Positions 31,395 through 33,593 of a stretch of DNA of 33,593 bases are shown here, piece by piece (within the stretch, counting starts at the first letter, position 1; every line of letters begins with the position of its first letter). The position numbers were made by a program, and so were the translations under genes. Under the pieces are notes generated by a model. The model searched no databases and was not told where the DNA came from. It worked only from the letters and a program-made list of their open reading frames with translations. Source of the stretch: Rodentolepis nana (lineage: Eukaryota; Platyhelminthes; Cestoda; Cyclophyllidea; Hymenolepididae). The DNA lies in NCBI GenBank assembly GCA_900617975.1, contig UZAE01012154.1, positions 23,609-57,201 of the forward strand. Reading direction: 5' to 3'.

Positions 31395-31718
31395 GTTTGT
31401 GGAGTGGATCACGTATGAGCATCCATTTTAATTTTTCAAACTTCTTTTTTCTTTCTTTCAATATATCAGCCGACTAAGTTTGATTTTTGAAAGATTTGCA
31501 CTCTTAAGGAGTTCATTTCATTATACCAATAGGGAATCATTGGGGGTAGCGTTAGTACTTTAAATTTATGGGAGCTTATGGGTGACATAAACTCCCTACT
31601 GGATTAGATTAACATTTTTAATCTAATTGCCTCCATTGGGGACAAAATTTGTTCATTTGGTCGCGGTTAATCCCGGCCAGCTGTATTAGAATAATTCCCA
31701 GTAGTTTAGCGGAATATT

Positions 31719-32068
31719 ATATATGGTAGAATGGGGTGTGCGATAGACTTACCTCCACCTGGTTCAGCCTGGGCAGCGTATACTCATATGGCAAAAAAGT
31801 CTATTAACTGGCAGTTGACTTCAGACTCCAAACTACCATCACCCCACTGTATGTCAAATTCGACTACTTCAACCGTACTCACCTCACCTTTTTTTCCAAC
31901 TTTGTGTCTGTCTCTTTTACATCTTTGAAACATTCTTCTACCCCCCCCCCCCATCTCGACCTTTTTCACTTTGATTTCCCTCTCATCTGTGAAGCCTGAA
32001 GTCAACTAAAGAGTTAATGATAACTATCAAAACGCTTGCCATTTGATATAAATAAATATATGGTAGAA
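31719..32068 (+). repeat. SINE-like repeat, full-length copy with 13-bp target-site duplication
   Basis: The direct repeats ATATATGGTAGAA at 31719-31731 and 32056-32068 bound a 324-bp element running from GGGGTGTGCGATAGACTTAC to a TATAAATAA tail. A C12 tract is at 31941-31952. The perfect flanking repeat indicates insertion by target-primed reverse transcription. Confidence 0.9.
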
Positions 32069-32947
32069 CTACTTTTATAAGTAAATAACGCTATTATTTA
32101 ATTACAATCTAAGCATGCATATGCAGAAACTTTGGGAGATTAAGTATAAGTTGGCTGAAGATATGAAACACCACTTAACTGAAGTTTTTGGGGGGGAACA
32201 ACTTTAGCATGATAAAGCAGTGGCCTCTCGACAATTCAATGACCAATCAACGATCAAAGCCAGTACGTGGTTATCATGCTAGAAAGACTATATTTTGACT
32301 AGTTCCCCGGCCATTAATGACTACCAAATAAACGTATTCCATGTGATACGTCTATTTCCTCTACGGCTTAGCAGCAGCTTAGCTAATTCTGGGAGAAAGT
32401 GCCATAGAGATTACCGAGTATAGTCAAGGCTTGTTAGTGTAACAATCCGCTACAAGTTCAACAGATTTTTGTTTGTATGCGAATTTCCCTACATCTACAC
32501 TAATTAGTGCGCATGGTGTAGCTCTGAAAGCCAAAAGTTGGTTTATTGCAAGTATGTTCTTTAAAATTATTCCAATAACTGATTTGTCATCATTAATAAC
32601 CAAACTGAGCCACTTACGAATATGAACAAGTACTTTTGAGTACAAAGATCTGACAATAAGAAACAGGAACCCATAATAGCAAATGTAATGAAATATTCGC
32701 TCCTTTGATTCGTTATATAATGTTAACAGAAGATACCTTTTTTATTCACACTTCTTGTTGTGGTTAATGTAGTAGATCAATTAAGTAGGAACACATCTCT
32801 ACCAATAGCATTGTTTGTGCATTAAAAGTCCGCCCAAATTTTAGACACGCATTCAATCTGCACACTTTTCAGGGTCAACTTTTTGGCAGTAAACAAATAA
32901 GTATGTTTTTTCCTTGTCTATGAATGGCCGATTTTAAGATATTTATG

Positions 32948-33290
32948 ATCTCTCGGACGGGGTGTGCGATAGACTTTCCTCCACGTGGTTCAGCCTGGGC
33001 AACGTATACTCATACGGCAAAATAGTCTATCAAGCGGTAGTTGACTTCTCACTTCAAACTACCATCACCGCACTGTATGTCATATTCTACCATTTCCACA
33101 GTACCGATTCTACCTTTTCTCTGCCTTTGTGTCTGTCTCTTTTACATCTTTGAAGCACTCTTCCGTTCCTCACCCCTCGACTTCCTGTTACTTTGATGTT
33201 CCTTCCCCTGAGAAGACCAAAATCAACTAAAGGGCTAATGATAAATATCAAAACACCTGCCGTTTGAAATAAATAAATAAATAATCTCTC
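32948..33290 (+). repeat. SINE-like repeat, full-length copy with short target-site duplication
   Basis: The element starts at about 32958 (GGGGTGTGCGATAGACTTTC) and ends in an AAATAAATAAATAA tail at 33283. ATCTCTC flanks it at 32948-32954 and 33284-33290 (up to 10 bp with one mismatch). The poly-C tract is reduced to short C runs. Confidence 0.88.
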
Positions 33291-33593
33291 TGAAAATCTC
33301 AAGTACTTTGAGGAAATATGCGTTAATTGCAATTAATAAGCGAATTGTTGCAGACTGAAGTAATGCGCGCGTGTGTGTGCATGCATTGAAATCAACTCAT
33401 GTAAATATTGGCGGAAATTGTATAATGTCAGTCTCTATGACAATGGATATAATTTTCTATAAGAAAATTGAAATTTTAAACTTGCCTTTTTTACTGTTTA
33501 GGATGACTAATTTCGAGGACACGTGTTGGTTAAATGAATTTTTAATTTTACCCTTAGGTTGGCAACTAAATCATTGTCGATTTCAAATAAGAA

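Noticed and set aside
31035..33153. Several 60-80-codon open frames on both strands at 31-33 kb
   Set aside because: They are carried by the repeat copies, differ in frame between copies and show no protein-level conservation.

Overview
This is eukaryotic DNA holding two intron-rich genes transcribed away from each other, with no bacterial-style operons. I read it as a flatworm (Platyhelminthes), more likely a tapeworm. The reasons are: AT-rich sequence with many homopolymer G/C tracts; very small introns (33, 38, 46, 70, 74, 80 and 81 bp) mixed with multi-kilobase ones; the shortest introns lying at the 5' end of the larger gene; and protein sequences that match animal families but are divergent. 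The phylum is an inference from gene structure and recalled intron-size patterns, not from a database match.

Minus strand, 161-20848: a complete 17-exon gene for an AGAP/centaurin-gamma ArfGAP, rebuilt here exon by exon with all splice phases consistent (3765 nt, 1254 aa). Domain order is GTPase-like domain, long low-complexity linker, split PH domain, ArfGAP zinc finger, ankyrin repeats, then a Gln/Ala/Pro-rich tail. Only the 3' UTR end is missing, off the left edge.

Intergenic, 20849-22745: a divergent promoter region of about 1.9 kb. It carries an old, full-length, minus-strand copy of an interspersed repeat (about 21678-21964).

Plus strand, 22746-29333: an 11-exon gene for an ORP10/ORP11-like PH-domain protein (353 aa, or 347 with another acceptor). 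It has the N-terminal PH domain and the helical region of the family, but it stops at a clean TAG before any sterol/lipid-binding (ORD) domain, and a poly(A) signal follows at 29812. No ORD exon is visible in the remaining 4 kb.

Right end, 29818-33593: no gene seen. It holds three copies of a roughly 325-bp SINE-like repeat with an internal poly-C tract and an (AAAT)n tail. Two copies have target-site duplications. Another truncated copy sits in the last intron of the AGAP gene and the old copy lies between the genes, making five in all. This family is the best candidate for something undescribed.

Other unusual features are two GC-AG introns, each required to keep the reading frame, a 59-nt microexon between introns of 38 and 33 bp, and an ORD-less ORP homologue. 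Both proteins belong to families that act on Golgi/endosomal membranes (Arf GTPase control; phosphoinositide and lipid transfer at contact sites), but they share no evident operon-like link beyond the divergent promoter.
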